NCBI RefSeq assembly: GCF_900113575.1
Contig: NZ_FOPV01000015.1
Span: forward strand, 37,758-101,757
Direction: 5' to 3'
Source: Nitrosospira sp. Nsp14
GTDB taxonomy: Bacteria > Pseudomonadota > Gammaproteobacteria > Burkholderiales > Nitrosomonadaceae
Length of the DNA stretch: 64,000 bases
This document shows positions 37,534 through 46,321 of the stretch, piece by piece. Every line of letters starts with the position of its first letter. Within the stretch, counting starts at the first letter, position 1. The notes beneath the pieces were generated by a model. It searched no databases and was not told where the DNA came from. It was given only the letters and a program-made list of their open reading frames with translations. Both the position numbers and the translations under genes were made by a program.

Positions 37534-38115
37534 ATGAAACTCATTGTCGGTCTTGGCAATCCGGGCAGGGAATACACCGCCACTCGCCATAATGCCGGCA
37601 CTTGGTGGATATCGCGGCTGGCGGATCAATTAAACATTACGTTAAAAGCGGAGCCCCGATTTCATGGCTTGTGCGCGCGCATCGGACAAGGCGAGTCCGA
37701 GCTGTGGCTGCTCAATCCGCAGACCTATATGAACGCCAGCGGACGGGCTGTCGCCGCGTTGTGCCGCTTTTATAAGATCGAGCCCCAACAGATGCTCGTG
37801 GTCCACGACGAACTCGACTTGCCGCCGGGCACTTCGAGGCTAAAGCTGGACGGCGGGTTGGGAGGACACAACGGGCTGAAGGATATTGCTGCGCATCTTG
37901 CAACGCGGGATTTCTGGCGCTTGCGCATCGGCATCGGTCATCCAGGCGACAAGAACGCGGTGGTGAATTATGTGTTGCAACCTCCGCGCAGAGAAGAGTC
38001 CGTCCTCATAGACGAGGCTATCGAGCGCAGCCTGGAGGTTTGGCCGCTTATCGCCCAAGGCAATTGCCAGGCGGCAATGATGAAGTTGCATACCAGGGAT
38101 AAAGAGGAAAAATAA
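37534..38115 (+). CDS. pth: Peptidyl-tRNA hydrolase
   Basis: Recycles tRNA from prematurely released peptidyl-tRNA. 193 residues, with [20 protein letters not shown] including the catalytic H19, [12 protein letters not shown] and [11 protein letters not shown] with the catalytic Asp. Sits after rplY and before ychF in the widely conserved order. Confidence 0.99.
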   Translation: MKLIVGLGNPGREYTATRHNAGTWWISRLADQLNITLKAEPRFHGLCARIGQGESELWLLNPQTYMNASGRAVAALCRFYKIEPQQMLVVHDELDLPPGTSRLKLDGGLGGHNGLKDIAAHLATRDFWRLRIGIGHPGDKNAVVNYVLQPPRREESVLIDEAIERSLEVWPLIAQGNCQAAMMKLHTRDKEEK

Positions 38116-38216
38116 GCCGTGCGGAACGGGGTCAACTCGCTTCTCTTCCGGCTTCAAGGCCTGCTCCTCGCTCTGTCAGATTAATCCAAAGGCAGTCGTC
38201 CACAACAGATAAACTT

Positions 38217-39308
38217 ATGAGTCTGAAATGCGGTATCGTTGGGTTGCCCAACGTCGGGAAATCCACACTCTTCAACGCGTTGACCAAGGCGGGCATCGCT
38301 GCCGAAAATTATCCATTCTGTACCATCGAGCCCAATGTGGGCATCGTTGAAGTGCCGGACCAGCGTTTGAACGCGCTGGCTGAAATCGTAAAGCCGCAAA
38401 AGGTACAGCCCGCGATCGTCGAGTTCGTGGACATCGCCGGTCTGGTCGCCGGCGCCTCCAAGGGAGAGGGGCTGGGCAACAAGTTCCTTGCGACCATTCG
38501 GGAAACCGATGGCATCATCAACATGGTGCGATGCTTCGCCAATGACAACGTCGTGCATGTCGCCGGCAATGTGGATCCGATTTCGGATATCGAAACCATA
38601 CAGACAGAATTAGCGCTGGCCGATTTAGCCACGGTGGAAAAAGCGGTGCAACGCGAAGGCAAACTTGCCAAATCAGGCGCCAAGGAAGCAATAAAGTTTG
38701 TGGCGCTGCTGGAAACGGTGCGGGCCCACCTTGACCAGGGCAAACCCGTGAGAAGTCTGGATTTGGACAAGGAACAACAGTATCTGTTGAAGCCATTGTG
38801 CCTGTTGACGGCCAAGCCGGCGATTTATGTCGCCAATGTGGACGAAAAGGGTTTCACCGACAATCCCCTGCTGGAACGGGTCCAGGAGTATGCGGCAGGC
38901 GAGGGCGCACCGGTTGTCGCCATATGCGCCGCGCTTGAAGCAGAAATTGCGGAGATGCCGGACGAGGATAAGCAGATCTTTCTCGCGGATATAAATCTTG
39001 ACGAGCCGGGACTAAATCGCCTGATCCGCGCCGCCTACCAGTTGCTCGGGTTGCAAACGTATTTCACCGCCGGTGTGAAAGAAGTACGCGCCTGGACCAT
39101 CTCAAAGGGCGACACCGCTCCGCAGGCCGCTGCCGTGATTCATACCGATTTCGAGAAAGGCTTCATTCGTGCCGAAGTCATCGGCTACGACGATTTCATC
39201 GCTTGTAACGGCGAGCAGGGCGCTAAGGAGGCGGGCAAGATGAGGCTGGAAGGCAAGGAGTACGTCGTCAAGGACGGTGACGTGATGCATTTCAGGTTTA
39301 ACGTCTAG
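38217..39308 (+). CDS. ychF: Redox-regulated ATPase YchF (Obg-family)
   Basis: Ribosome-associated P-loop ATPase of the OLA1/YchF group, 363 residues. G1 [19 protein letters not shown], switch [14 protein letters not shown]3 [20 protein letters not shown]. The G4 region has ANVDEKG instead of NKxD, the known reason for ATP preference. A C-terminal TGS domain ends in [12 protein letters not shown]. Confidence 0.98.
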   Translation: MSLKCGIVGLPNVGKSTLFNALTKAGIAAENYPFCTIEPNVGIVEVPDQRLNALAEIVKPQKVQPAIVEFVDIAGLVAGASKGEGLGNKFLATIRETDGIINMVRCFANDNVVHVAGNVDPISDIETIQTELALADLATVEKAVQREGKLAKSGAKEAIKFVALLETVRAHLDQGKPVRSLDLDKEQQYLLKPLCLLTAKPAIYVANVDEKGFTDNPLLERVQEYAAGEGAPVVAICAALEAEIAEMPDEDKQIFLADINLDEPGLNRLIRAAYQLLGLQTYFTAGVKEVRAWTISKGDTAPQAAAVIHTDFEKGFIRAEVIGYDDFIACNGEQGAKEAGKMRLEGKEYVVKDGDVMHFRFNV

Positions 39309-39658
39309 TCGAACAGATTGTCTTGTGATGTCCAACGCCGTACAGGAATAATAAAAAGCCCAGTAAAAACTGGGCATTGTTGTTTTATGGAGTCCAGTGG
39401 CGTATATTTCCGTCTTGGAAATAAGTGGGTATAAAAGCGGGGATTTATTGCCTGTTACATTGTTTTTGCTGACCCACTCCGGTTTGCTTTGCTCCCCATG
39501 GCCCACCCTAAGGATAATCTGATGGGCGGTTACTAAGCCCCCCCACAGGGATGACCCGGAGACTTGCCCGAGTTCCCGCTACATAATCGGCTGGCGGCAA
39601 TTTTTGTTGGTTCTGTTCGGTAAACCCTTTATTCAGTATTATTCATTATGACCTTCAA
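39309..39658. other. Convergent intergenic region ychF / kaiC-like
   Basis: 350 bases with no gene. Holds the ychF terminator near its left end and otherwise nothing I could identify. It marks the border between the housekeeping block and the accessory region. Confidence 0.5.
39358..39385 (+). terminator. Intrinsic terminator after ychF
   Basis: Perfect 7-base stem GCCCAGT / ACTGGGC (39358-39364, 39369-39375) with an AAAA loop, followed by ATTGTTGTTTT. It closes the prs-ychF gene run. Confidence 0.8.
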
Positions 39659-41137
39659 TTATCCATTCCTTTCAGTCAGGGGCAAACGGTGGGCCCGGCC
39701 CGACATGATACCGTCATACTCCGACAAGGTCCCGCCAATCACGATGCCTGCTTCTGTAATGTCAAACAGCCGAATGTCCTTGCTGTGCTCGCTGCCCCGG
39801 ACTTTAACGACCGAGAAAACGCGTTTGAGCTGACCCCCGATTTCGGTATAGCGCTGCACGATAATTGCGTCAGCGAGAAAGGCGCTCCCGAATGGACTAA
39901 AGCGCAGATCAGTAAAACGGTCTTCCAGTTCTGAGGTCATTAATATGGTCACGCCCATGCCGGTGAGCTTTGCTACCATCCGATACAGGGAGCCGCGAAA
40001 ATCTTCGCTAAACTCGGGTGCCAGTGCTAACTCGAAGCCGGACAAAGAGTCGATCACGAGGCGCTTTGCCTGCATGCGAGCAATCATGCCGATCAAATCA
40101 TGCAAGGTTTCATCAACCGACAAATCCAGGGAGCGCGTGTCGATGACCCCAACTTTTCCGGTCTGCACCAGCGAAGACAGCTTGGTGCTCAGCAGTTGGC
40201 TGGGACTTTTCTCAAACGCCGCAATGACACCTGGTTCGTCCTTGCGCACGCCTTCGGCAAGAAATTCCGTTGCCAGGATAGTTTTTCCGGAACCAGATGG
40301 CCCGACGACGAGGAGCGAATATCCCACTGGCAAACCGCCTCCCAGCATGTGATCCAGGCCAGGCGTTCCCATGGAAACGCGCTCCTCGTTTGTGGAGAGC
40401 TTCTCTGCCGACTCAACCGCTTCACGTTGTTCCATAATCACGCGTGGGAATACCTCGATTCCGTGATCACTGATACGAAACGTATGCAGACCTGGTGCCT
40501 GGGCCTGGCCACGTATTTTGACCACCTGCATCTTGCGTACCATGGAATTGTGATGCAAATTTTGCGAAAGCGACAGGATGCCGTCCGCTACCGTAAATAC
40601 GGGGCTTGACTCCGATTCCGGCGACAAGTATTCACCGATCAGGAATGTTGTGGCCTGCCAGCTCGTCATTTGCATGGCTAATCGCTGGACGAACCGCTGG
40701 AGGTCCAACACGCCCTGCTCCCCCCGTTTCGCTGACCTCACGACGGATCGAAACGAATCAACAAACACAAGGCTGGGAGCATAGTCTTTCACTTCTTCCT
40801 CGATGCGCGCCTTTACGCGGTCGAAACTGCCATCCACCAAATCCGCAGACAGGTTGACGAAGCGGATCGACTCATTGATTTTGTTGATGTCGAAAAACGA
40901 AAATTGCTGTTGATAACGGAGCATCTTCAACGCCGGCTCGCCAAGTACCGTGAAGAACAGTGCCCGATTGTCGGCATTTGCCAGCGAGAACATGATCTGA
41001 TGAGCAAGCGTCGTTTTTCCGGATCCTGGCGCGCCTGCAATCACGTTAAACGAGAACTCCGGCAGGCCGCCGCCGAGCAGGTTGTCCAGACCGGGAACGC
41101 CGGTTGCCAGACAACGTATGTTTAGGTTTTCGTTCAT
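39659..41137 (-). CDS. KaiC-like double-domain RecA-type ATPase
   Basis: A 492-residue protein with two KaiC/RAD55 ATPase domains. Domain 1: LATGVPGLDNLLGGGLPEFS and Walker A GAPGSGKTTL (residues 35-44). Domain 2 begins MGTPGLDHMLGGGLPVGYS with Walker A GPSGSGKTIL. A catalytic-type acidic residue follows in each (VLGEP; AFEKS). Both halves contain Walker B-type strands (SLVFVDSF; RLVIDSLSG). KaiC itself is the cyanobacterial clock protein; homologues without kaiA/kaiB are common in environmental bacteria and usually sit beside two-component genes, as here. Overlaps the upstream orf139 by 4 bases. Last gene of the unit; a phospho-switch feeding or reading the adjacent two-component pair is inferred. 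Confidence 0.92.
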   Translation of the reverse strand: MNENLNIRCLATGVPGLDNLLGGGLPEFSFNVIAGAPGSGKTTLAHQIMFSLANADNRALFFTVLGEPALKMLRYQQQFSFFDINKINESIRFVNLSADLVDGSFDRVKARIEEEVKDYAPSLVFVDSFRSVVRSAKRGEQGVLDLQRFVQRLAMQMTSWQATTFLIGEYLSPESESSPVFTVADGILSLSQNLHHNSMVRKMQVVKIRGQAQAPGLHTFRISDHGIEVFPRVIMEQREAVESAEKLSTNEERVSMGTPGLDHMLGGGLPVGYSLLVVGPSGSGKTILATEFLAEGVRKDEPGVIAAFEKSPSQLLSTKLSSLVQTGKVGVIDTRSLDLSVDETLHDLIGMIARMQAKRLVIDSLSGFELALAPEFSEDFRGSLYRMVAKLTGMGVTILMTSELEDRFTDLRFSPFGSAFLADAIIVQRYTEIGGQLKRVFSVVKVRGSEHSKDIRLFDITEAGIVIGGTLSEYDGIMSGRAHRLPLTERNG

Positions 41138-41553
41138 TCCTGAAACTCCTTGTCGGGGCTATTCCCAGTGTTGATACCCCAAGCCAACTGTAAGATATGG
41201 GAGGTTAACTGGGTCCCAATCAACGAGGCCAAGATCTCAATGAATGTAATCAGCAGCAGACTGTTTGCTTCGCTGGCTTGCGCAGGTGCTTGTGCTTCAA
41301 GGCTCGTTTTGAGTTCGGCAAACCGGTGGACAGCGTTTGGCGTCAGTGAACTGGTCGAGAGCCAGGGAAATTTTGCCTGGCTCAGGAATAGACTTCTCGC
41401 GTAAAGGGAATTAAAAACTTCTTCACCCACAATCGTAACAATCGGACTAGCCATTTGTTCCCACACGTGAATCGCAGCATCGGCGGCTTTCTCGGGAGGC
41501 TGTGCCATGAGAATTTTAATTATCTGGTGCCGCGGCAGATCACTGGTAGCCAT
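41134..41553 (-). CDS. Unknown 139-residue helical protein coupled to KaiC-like gene
   Basis: I do not recognise a characterised family. The 139 residues look all-helical, with no signal peptide. A hydrophobic segment near residues 98-117 (LLLITFIEILASLIGTQLTS) is amphipathic enough to be a buried helix rather than a membrane span. Two blocks look constrained: VGEEVFNSLYARSLFLSQ and FPWLSTSSL. The stop overlaps the KaiC-like start by 4 bases (ATGA), so the two products are made together and probably bind each other. It may be the KaiB/KaiA-like partner in function, without visible sequence similarity. Confidence 0.75.
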   Translation of the reverse strand: MATSDLPRHQIIKILMAQPPEKAADAAIHVWEQMASPIVTIVGEEVFNSLYARSLFLSQAKFPWLSTSSLTPNAVHRFAELKTSLEAQAPAQASEANSLLLITFIEILASLIGTQLTSHILQLAWGINTGNSPDKEFQE

Positions 41554-41774
41554 ACTATGCTATGTCCTCAGTCTTTATGTCCTCGGTGGTATTGCTCTCG
41601 TACGGCTTTGCATTGATAGGGGTCATAGATAAAGCAAGGCCAGTCCACATCATCTGACTGTTCCGTCGAATAAACATCCCGAGAAAAACCTAAGTTGTTC
41701 AATACTGCCCCCGCTGGAATACGTTTTCCAATAAGGCATTTATGCTGGTTTGGCCGTTTTCTTTCCGCCGATTC

Positions 41775-42428
41775 CTAGTGTTCTTCCGTAATCCAGCGGG
41801 TGGCGTACCGTATTAAATCGGCTGCGTCTTTCAAATTCAGCTTGGTACGAACGTTGTAGCGATGCGTTTCGATTGTTTTAATACTGCGGTTAAGCAAATC
41901 GGCGATCTGCCGGCTACTGTGTCCGGTTCCAATTAGATGCAGTACTTCGAACTCGCTAGGAGACAGTTTACTGATTAATTCGGATTCCGAATTTCCAGTC
42001 ACAACCCGATTCAACAGTCTCGCCTGTATATTGTTGCTCAGAGAGAAATTTCCCTTTAGAACTTTGCGGATAGCCCCCACCAGCACCCTGCCCGGCTCCA
42101 GCTTCATCACATAGCCCCGTGCGCCTGCCCGCAAAGCCCGCTCTGCATATATCCCCTCGTCAAACATGGACACAACCAGCACGGGCAATGCAGGGATCAA
42201 ACTGTGCATGCTCTTTATTACCTCAAATCCGGAGACGGTTTTGAGCGACAGATCCATCAAAACAACATCGGGATGAGGTCCGGCCTTGAGTGTAGCCAGC
42301 GCTTCTTCCCCATCACCGGCCTCGGCAGACACCTCCATATCGGACTCGAGATTGATGAGCATCGCCATGCCATGCCGCATCAAGGGGTGGTCATCCACCA
42401 GCATCACTTGTGCTTTCGAGGCTCGCAC
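41775..42428 (-). CDS. NarL/FixJ-type response regulator
   Basis: A 217-residue DNA-binding response regulator. The receiver domain has the acidic pair (MLVDDH), phospho-acceptor D59 (VVLMDLSLK), the Ser/Thr switch (VVSMFDE) and the Lys of GYVMKLE. The C-terminal LuxR-type helix-turn-helix starts at LSPSEFEVLHLIGTGHSSRQIADLLNRSIKTIETHR. GTG start at 42428, with GGAAGGG just upstream, 2 bases after the stop of the sensor kinase gene, so the two are a cognate pair. A paralogue lacking the helix-turn-helix lies at 46490. Confidence 0.94.
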   Translation of the reverse strand: MRASKAQVMLVDDHPLMRHGMAMLINLESDMEVSAEAGDGEEALATLKAGPHPDVVLMDLSLKTVSGFEVIKSMHSLIPALPVLVVSMFDEGIYAERALRAGARGYVMKLEPGRVLVGAIRKVLKGNFSLSNNIQARLLNRVVTGNSESELISKLSPSEFEVLHLIGTGHSSRQIADLLNRSIKTIETHRYNVRTKLNLKDAADLIRYATRWITEEH

Positions 42429-42430
42429 AG

Positions 42431-44203
42431 TTACCCTTCCTGAATCATTGGCATTTCTAACCGCACTTCGGTGCCCCCTTCGGAACGAGGCAGCAATTTC
42501 AGCTTTGCACCAACCTGGCGGGCACGGTAATGCATGATTTTAATTCCCATCCCGGCGGCGGTACCGCGCTCCGTATCAACACCCGAAAAACCCGTGCCAT
42601 CGTCGCATATCGACAGGCGGAGTATTTCGCCTTCAACGGCCAGCGAAATTACGAGATGCTGCGCATTACCGTGACGTATCGCATTGTTGACAGCCTCTTG
42701 GGCAATCCGGTAAAGATTAAGCGCCACATTGTTATCGATAATAAAAAATTCATTCTCGCGCACGAAATCACAGCTAATCCTATAGGTGGCCGCGATCCGC
42801 GACGCTAATGCCTGCAACGCGGGCATCAGGCCGTGGGTTTCCAGTTCAAACGGAAGCAGGCCCTGCGCGATCTGCTTGCATTGCGTGGCTGCGGCTTGCG
42901 CTTGTTTAGCGATGGACGCAGCGACTGCTGCTTCCTCTTTAATGCCTGCAGCGGATATTCTTATCTCTAAAGCCTCGGCCTGGTAGCCAATCGCCGCGAT
43001 CTGCTGCCCAAGATTATCGTGTAATTCCTGCCCGACCGAACGCTGGTGTTCCTCCGCCAAGGAAACCAGTGTCTGCTCCAAACGCTTGCCCTCAAGCCAT
43101 TTCTGCACGTCGCCTGCGACCGCATCGATGAGTCTCTGCTCTTCCGGTAGCAGGAAAGGCGTCTCTTCGGGGTAGAACACCCATAACTGCCCGCGAAGCG
43201 TACTATTTACTGTAATCTTCGATTGCAGCTCGTGTGTAAGGGAATGGCCATGTTTCTCGGAGAAGAATCGCCTGCCGTCGAGTTCGATCATCGCGGTCGC
43301 ACTTTCGGGGAATTGCATTGCCGGTATCAGGTGCTCAAAAATGTGTTGGCAGGCATGTTCCAGCGATAATTCCAGCCCCAAGCCGCGGCGAATCTCATAG
43401 AGACAGGTGACTTCCTTCAACCGCTCTTGCAATGTTTCATCGATGTGTTTGCGCTCGAGCCATCTCTCCAGATCACTCGCTACGGCATCGATAAGTCTTT
43501 GTTCTTCCGGCATCAGGAAGGGCCTGTCTACTGGATAAAATAAGCGCAGCTGCCCGCACGATTTGTTGTCCACACTAATCTTCGAGTGTAGCTCGTGCGT
43601 AAGACCCTGTTCCTGTTCGCTGGTAGCGAATCGCCTGCCGTCGAGTTCGATCACCGCGGTAGCACTTTCGGGGAATTGCAACGCTGGGATCAGGTGTTCA
43701 AAAATGCGCTTGCAGACGCTATCGACCGATAATTCCAGCCCTATGCCCCGTCGAATCTCGTAAAGGCAAGTGATTTCCTTAAGCCATCTCTCAAGATCCC
43801 TCGCAATTACATCGATGAGTCTCTGCTCTTCCGGCATCCGGAACGGCGTGTCTTCAGGATAGAACACGCGCAATCGCCCGCATAGCCCATTATTCTTCAC
43901 TGTAATAATCGATTGCAGCTCGTGCTTAGAGCCCTGGCTATGATTCGCGGTGGTGAAGCGCCTGCCGTCGAGTTCGATCATCGCGCTCGCAATTTGCGGA
44001 AATTGCATTGCGGGTATCAAATGCTCAAAAATCTGCTGGCAGACATCTTCCACAGGTAATTCCGGACCCATGCGACGATGGATTTCGTAGAGACAGGTGA
44101 TTTCCTTCAGCCGCTCCCGTAGTGCCTGTGCCGTACTTTCATGCTCTTCGGTCGGGGAAGTGGCTGGAGCATCTGCGAAGATTCTATCGTTGTTGAGTAC
44201 CAA
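42431..44203 (-). CDS. NarX-like sensor kinase with three tandem GAF-like sensor domains
   Basis: A 590-residue soluble histidine kinase. Residues 31-140, 141-250 and 261-371 are three copies of one domain of about 110 residues, each running from LKEITCLYEI through IFEHLIPAMQFP and IELDGRRF to PEEQRLID. The copies are about 60-70 percent alike by eye. The fold looks GAF-like. The kinase follows with H395 (GQELHDNLGQQ, HisKA_3 type) and the ATPase boxes RIAQEAVNNAIRHG and DDGTGFSG. No membrane span is present, so the signal is internal or diffusible. The start is TTG 44203 with GAGGAG 6 bases upstream. First gene of the unit with the response regulator. Confidence 0.93.
   Translation of the reverse strand: MVLNNDRIFADAPATSPTEEHESTAQALRERLKEITCLYEIHRRMGPELPVEDVCQQIFEHLIPAMQFPQIASAMIELDGRRFTTANHSQGSKHELQSIITVKNNGLCGRLRVFYPEDTPFRMPEEQRLIDVIARDLERWLKEITCLYEIRRGIGLELSVDSVCKRIFEHLIPALQFPESATAVIELDGRRFATSEQEQGLTHELHSKISVDNKSCGQLRLFYPVDRPFLMPEEQRLIDAVASDLERWLERKHIDETLQERLKEVTCLYEIRRGLGLELSLEHACQHIFEHLIPAMQFPESATAMIELDGRRFFSEKHGHSLTHELQSKITVNSTLRGQLWVFYPEETPFLLPEEQRLIDAVAGDVQKWLEGKRLEQTLVSLAEEHQRSVGQELHDNLGQQIAAIGYQAEALEIRISAAGIKEEAAVAASIAKQAQAAATQCKQIAQGLLPFELETHGLMPALQALASRIAATYRISCDFVRENEFFIIDNNVALNLYRIAQEAVNNAIRHGNAQHLVISLAVEGEILRLSICDDGTGFSGVDTERGTAAGMGIKIMHYRARQVGAKLKLLPRSEGGTEVRLEMPMIQEG
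43091..44113 (-). repeat. Three tandem copies of a ~330-base coding repeat
   Basis: The triplicated sensor domain is also visible at DNA level: 44113-43784, 43783-43454 and 43423-43091 share long identical stretches such as CTGCCGTCGAGTTCGATCA on the plus strand. Copies 1 and 2 abut directly; a 30-base linker separates 2 and 3. This points to recent intragenic duplication and to possible copy-number change by recombination. Confidence 0.85.
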
Positions 44204-44720
44204 GCGACTCTCCTCGTTCAGCTAAATCTGATGTTTGGCGCTCCGTGGCAGACATCGTCCGATGCTCTTAATTTGATCATTCCTTTAAAGGGACTTTTTT
44301 GTGATCGGTAGCACGGCAACTGGTGTGTTGTGCCTTTAGAACCATGGGGTGACCAAATCTCTTTATAGCCGAAGAATAAAAAATTGTTTCAATAATTCCG
44401 ATAAGTAAGCCTGTATGCTACTTAACATGGCTAGTTAAAGGTGAAAAATTAGTAGTGCTAAAGGACTGCTAGTACTATGCCGATGTTCGGAGCTGTGGGA
44501 AAGCCTTCCTCCATTCACGGCCGTCGTATCACTCATCAGCCATGGCCGGGTATCTTTAACAATATGCCACCCAGTGGATTTACGTTGCCAACCGGAATAG
44601 CTCTGGGACATGGATTGCAAATAAGTTACCTCGGTGAGTTCGCTTGACCAAAGTACCGAGCGCCAGCGCGCTGGAATTGAGCTGGATAGCCTGCTTACTT
44701 GGGGTCTCCCGGGGGTCACT
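44204..44720. other. Gene-poor spacer beside the sensor kinase gene
   Basis: About 520 bases. A reading frame at 44435-44746 is Ser/Arg-rich, overlaps the lipoprotein gene out of frame and has no family features, so I do not call it. The 44204-44300 part probably contains the promoter of the sensor kinase unit. Otherwise I see nothing. Confidence 0.45.
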
Positions 44721-44987
44721 TTAACTTTTGTTGAGTGCTGTCTCACTCTTTACAGTGCATCGCGGGAGCGGGATAATCGCCTTTAGCACCTTCTGATGCC
44801 ATGCCATTTCCTTGGCCGTATTTTCAGATCGTTTTACGATACTATCGTAGTCGACAAAAGCGCTGGTACTTTGAGCAGCCCCGTTCGTATTATCGTTCTG
44901 TCTTTCGGGAGCAGCGGGTTGGGCGCAGGAAGCCAGTAGGCCCAGCGTGGATACAACCGCTACAAATCTCCGTATTTTGGTTTTCAT
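44721..44987 (-). CDS. Small lipoprotein, unknown
   Basis: An 88-residue envelope lipoprotein with a clear signal peptide and lipobox (VSTLGLLASC). The short mature part is rich in Asn, Gln and Ser, then charged, with one SIVKRSENTAKEMAWHQKVLK helix. AGGAG lies 8 bases before ATG 44987. The sequence upstream of its start is part of the large inverted repeat that also precedes the gene at 46031. No function can be assigned. Confidence 0.65.
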   Translation of the reverse strand: MKTKIRRFVAVVSTLGLLASCAQPAAPERQNDNTNGAAQSTSAFVDYDSIVKRSENTAKEMAWHQKVLKAIIPLPRCTVKSETALNKS

Positions 44988-45014
44988 GTAATGACTCCTA
45001 ATGGGATTGAATGA

Positions 45015-45120
45015 GCTTCATCCTAACGCAGTCAATACCATCGGAATATTGGGGTAACTCTGGTTTTGTATGTGGGGTAACTCTGGTTTCATACTAGGTC
45101 AAACCCTGAGCAACGCATGG
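45015..45120. repeat. Left arm of a large imperfect inverted repeat
   Basis: This arm reads inward from GCTTCATCCTAA to CCCTGAGCAACGCATGG and matches, in reverse complement, 45923-46005. The shared landmarks in order are GCTTCATCCTAA, ATATTGGGG, ACTCTGGTTT, ATACTA and CCTGAGCAACGCATGG. The left arm is 23 bases longer because the unit GGGGTAACTCTGGTTT is repeated (45051-45066 and 45074-45089). Each arm lies directly upstream of an outward-facing small gene (44987 leftward, 46031 rightward). Confidence 0.85.
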
Positions 45121-45132
45121 ATAAAGGTCCGC

Positions 45133-45420
45133 GAAATCCTAGAAGGCCCTGTTTTTTCGCTGCTCATTATCGTATTGTGGTTCATCCCGATATTGATGGG
45201 TTATCTGATCCGGGGCCGCATACTCGACGAACAAAAGAACCCTCTTAACCGCTTCTTGATCGCCGCTATTGCCGCTTGCTGGAACGCGTACTGCATTTCC
45301 TGCGTGTAACATTTTTATAGCCGCGGTGATTGCTGCCATGACGACATGACCCATGAGCCGACTGGGTGGAGAATTCATGCCGCCGCTGGATAAGGGAGAT
45401 TTGCTCTTTATACGAATGGG
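45133..45420 (+). pseudogene. Remnant of a CusA/CzcA-type heavy-metal RND efflux pump gene
   Basis: Decayed pieces of an inner-membrane proton-driven metal exporter. In one frame GPVFSLLIIVLWFIP is fused directly to ILMGYLIRGRILDEQKNPLNRFLI; intact CusA-type pumps have about 45 residues between these, so an internal deletion is visible. A frameshift then gives LLERVLHFLRVTF, a second shift gives IAAVIAAMTT with an in-frame stop, and the next piece reads MSRLGGEFMPPLDKGDLLF, the most diagnostic motif of the family. The homology ends where the IS3 fragment starts. Clearly non-functional. The metal specificity of the ancestor (Cu/Ag or Co/Zn/Cd) cannot be told. Confidence 0.85.
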
Positions 45421-45449
45421 CGGGGTGTATCTGTAGACTTCATTAAAGT

Positions 45450-45820
45450 CATTGCGCATGGCAGTTCAGCAGCGCAAGCCTGTACCTGGATTGCTATTAC
45501 ATTCTGATCGAGGCAGTCAATATGCCAGCCTGGAATACCAGAGCTTACTGGATCAGCACGGTATCCGCTGCAGCATGAGCCGCAAGCGCAATTGTTGGGA
45601 TAATGCCGTAATGGAGCGCTTCTTTCTGAAATTGAAAATGGAGCGCGTCTGGCAACAAGATTATGCCAACCAAGGTGAGGCTCAACGCGATATTGCCGAT
45701 TACATAGTCCGTTTTTATAACGGAATCCGGCTTCACTCGAAACTGGGCTACCTGTCGCCCGCCGCCTATGAACGGAAAATGGCAGCAATACCACCTATCC
45801 CGGTGTCTGAAATGATTTGA
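45450..45820 (+). pseudogene. 3' fragment of an IS3-family transposase (OrfB)
   Basis: About 120 residues of the DDE transposase C-terminus: LLLHSDRGSQYAS holds the second catalytic Asp, SRKRNCWDNAVMERFF the catalytic Glu, and IVRFYNGIRLHSKLGYLSPAAYE the terminal block. The first Asp, the integrase N-terminus, OrfA and the left end are missing. It abuts the efflux-pump remnant. A stop at 45820 is the natural end of OrfB. The element cannot move by itself. Confidence 0.92.
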
Positions 45821-45922
45821 CCACCACAAATCCGGTAGCCCAAGCTTAAGGTGGGATATGTCCTTCTTGCTTGGTGTGGAGATTGGGCATGGATGACATA
45901 AGTACGTTTGGGGCACGCTTAC

Positions 45923-46005
45923 CCATGCGTTGCTCAGGGTTTTACTTAGTATAAAACCAGAGTTTCCCCAATATATGGATAGTATCGGCTGGATTAGGAT
46001 GAAGC
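45923..46005. repeat. Right arm of the large imperfect inverted repeat
   Basis: Reverse-complement partner of 45015-45120, running from CCATGCGTTGCTCAGGG to TTAGGATGAAGC. The two arms enclose about 800 bases holding the pump remnant and the IS3 fragment. At over 80 bases they are much longer than typical IS3 terminal repeats. Confidence 0.85.
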
Positions 46006-46030
46006 TAATTTCATTCTTTTGAAGATTATC

Positions 46031-46321
46031 ATGAACACAGAAATACTATCGGTACCTGCAAAAGTTCTGGCGTTTTGTGCAACCGTACTTGTATTTTCCG
46101 TCTTTACTTCGAGAGCGCCCGTTTGGTTGCAAGAAAATCTGGCACAGCGATATGAGAATGCGGACAAGGAAATGTCGGTAAAGGTAGAGGAACAAAAGAA
46201 ACGACCTCAGCATTACGATGACGAAAGCCACCTCTATGGCAGAGAAGGACGGGATTTCCAATCGCATACCCGGGCTTTACCTCGGAAATACGAGCGGACG
46301 GCAGAGGAAACTACCATCTAG
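46031..46321 (+). CDS. Small hypothetical membrane-anchored protein
   Basis: A possible 96-residue protein: an N-terminal hydrophobic segment (VLAFCATVLVFSVFTSRAPV) that could be a signal anchor, then a highly charged tail (KEMSVKVEEQKKRPQHYDDE). No family recognised. A TTG 12 bases upstream is an alternative start. No strong ribosome site is seen, but the upstream DNA mirrors that of the small lipoprotein gene at 44987. Confidence 0.45.
   Translation: MNTEILSVPAKVLAFCATVLVFSVFTSRAPVWLQENLAQRYENADKEMSVKVEEQKKRPQHYDDESHLYGREGRDFQSHTRALPRKYERTAEETTI

Noticed and set aside
44435..44746. 103-residue minus-strand reading frame
   Set aside because: Ser/Arg-rich composition, overlaps the lipoprotein gene, no ribosome site or motif.
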